Positions 63,252-64,000 of a stretch of DNA of 64,000 nt are shown here, piece after piece. Below the pieces are notes generated by a model, which was not told the DNA's origin, made no database searches, and worked only from the letters and a program-made list of their open reading frames with translations. The stretch's first letter is position 1, and each line of letters starts with the position of its first letter. This stretch comes from Bradyrhizobium diazoefficiens (GTDB lineage: Bacteria; Pseudomonadota; Alphaproteobacteria; Rhizobiales; Xanthobacteraceae): positions 6,445,001-6,509,000 of the forward strand of contig NZ_CP067100.1 in assembly GCF_016616235.1 (NCBI RefSeq), given 5' to 3'. The translations under genes were made by a program, and so were the position numbers.

Positions 63252-63653
63252 TCAGAACTGGTGTGTGAAGGACTGACCTGTCGGACCTGGCGGGCTACGA
63301 CTGATCCAGTAACTTGCGACTGGTCGTCGCTTCAAATGAAGCTCATCGCGCCCGAGCAAGCGAGCGATGAAGGCGATCGGTACCAGAAGCCCGAAATAAA
63401 TGATGCCCAGAACCAGCGGGCTGATGATCCGTCCAAGGAACTCGCCGAAGTAGAACCAGAGTAGGTTGGGCTGCGTGAGAATTCGCGGGACGATCAATGC
63501 TATGCCGCCGAATGCGACACTAACCGCAAGGAGCGACACGTAAGCGGCAGCGACTTGTCCCTTGACGGCCACGCATGCGCCCAATGCAAGAAATACGGCG
63601 CAAAACGTGAGGCCGAAGCGTCGATTGGACGGCAGTTTGGCCGGCACTCTCAT
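63252..63653 (-). CDS. SxtJ-like membrane protein
   Basis: A 133-residue protein from the ATG at 63653 (MRVPAKLPSNRRFGLTFCAVF). It has three to four hydrophobic segments (FGLTFCAVFLALGACVAV, YVSLLAVSVAFGGIALIVP, SPLVLGIIYFGLLVPIAFIARLLG). The PSNRxFGxxF start, the LxxxNxxWxxxGxxLGxIxSPxVxGxxYF middle and the C-terminal RxxxSYWxxR (here KRRPVASYWISR) match SxtJ, a small protein of saxitoxin and related clusters that always accompanies a carbamoyltransferase. It probably forms a membrane platform with DUF5989. Confidence 0.85.
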   Translation of the reverse strand: MRVPAKLPSNRRFGLTFCAVFLALGACVAVKGQVAAAYVSLLAVSVAFGGIALIVPRILTQPNLLWFYFGEFLGRIISPLVLGIIYFGLLVPIAFIARLLGRDELHLKRRPVASYWISRSPPGPTGQSFTHQF

Positions 63654-63666
63654 GCTATATCTCCTG

Positions 63667-63957
63667 CTATGTATCATGACTCACAAGAATGGCCGCGCGG
63701 ACATACTCCGATACTGCGGCGATCTGAGCCAGGAGTCCGGACGAGATCATTCCAAGGGCGACTGCTTTCGCGACGGTTCCGTTCATCTCCGCGTAGAGCC
63801 AGCCTGTGTTGGATGGCTGCAGTATCGCTGTAACGTGGACAGGTAGATGCCGCGCGAGATCATCGACCGGCTGCGAAAATGACGCCCGCCTGGGAATATG
63901 GATAGTGTTGACGAGAGACGCGACAGAGCGCCAGGGAATGCTTAAATCCGAAACCAA
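63667..63957 (-). CDS. Possible small protein upstream of the SxtJ-like gene
   Basis: A 96-codon frame ending 13 bases before the SxtJ-like start, with a weakly hydrophobic C-terminal helix (VAKAVALGMISSGLLAQIAAV). There is no clear ribosome site or family, and the plus strand is also open. It may be the first gene of the operon or simply its leader region. Confidence 0.25.
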   Translation of the reverse strand: MVSDLSIPWRSVASLVNTIHIPRRASFSQPVDDLARHLPVHVTAILQPSNTGWLYAEMNGTVAKAVALGMISSGLLAQIAAVSEYVRAAILVSHDT

Positions 63958-64000
63958 TCGTCAGCAGAGCATTCTTCACCGAAGCCCTCGTTAGCGCGTC

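Overview
The window reads as accessory chromosome of an alphaproteobacterial root-nodule symbiont, most likely Bradyrhizobium. The clues are high GC with GC-rich third positions, a CIRCE-controlled groESL operon, a DUF3551 secreted protein, a NopD-like type III effector with a near-consensus tts box, rhizobial IS families, and a Ku/LigD end-joining locus. The genus is inferred from gene content; no rRNA or tRNA is present.

Layout. 1-6.7 kb: a minus-strand polyamine/opine-type ABC transporter (ATPase cut by the window edge, binding protein, two permeases), an aspartate-type aminotransferase and an SDR, then a second SDR on plus. 6.8-8.2 kb: remnants of a tyrosine integrase and an SDR. 8.2-12 kb: a DUF3422 protein and a large serine recombinase. 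12.4-24.1 kb: a general-stress/DNA-repair block with Ku, LigD, about a dozen small proteins, a receiver protein, a PRC-barrel protein, a PIN fusion, and in its middle a zinc-ribbon + TIR + DUF2235 hydrolase trio that looks like a defence or cell-suicide unit.

24.6-31.2 kb: a catabolic regulon. An IclR regulator is divergent from an ABC importer, a class III CoA-transferase, a stand-alone citryl-CoA-lyase-like protein and a SMP-30 lactonase-like protein. 31.4-38.1 kb: a mobile-element zone with a damaged IS5-type element and its passenger gene, a truncated IS256 transposase, a 909-residue SUMO-protease-like effector, a short effector fragment behind a tts box, an IS481 relic and an AbiEii toxin relic.

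38.5-50.8 kb: small proteins, a Rieske oxygenase/reductase pair beside a binding-protein relic, an IS6 relic, a serine carboxypeptidase, a double-barrel outer-membrane protein (with a 90-bp copy of part of it 4 kb away), and a GH18 glycosidase. 50.9-53.6 kb: a YedK/SRAP relic, then CIRCE-groES-groEL-terminator. 54-58.6 kb: an FAD amine oxidase, a small secreted protein, and hipBA behind evenly spaced operators. 58.9-63.7 kb: a minus-strand surface-modification operon (SxtJ-like membrane protein, DUF5989, carbamoyltransferase, two SGNH-type proteins).

Many genes here are broken, and every relic call rests on reading conserved family motifs across frames by eye. Consensus sequences for tts, CIRCE and protein families are from memory; no search was run.
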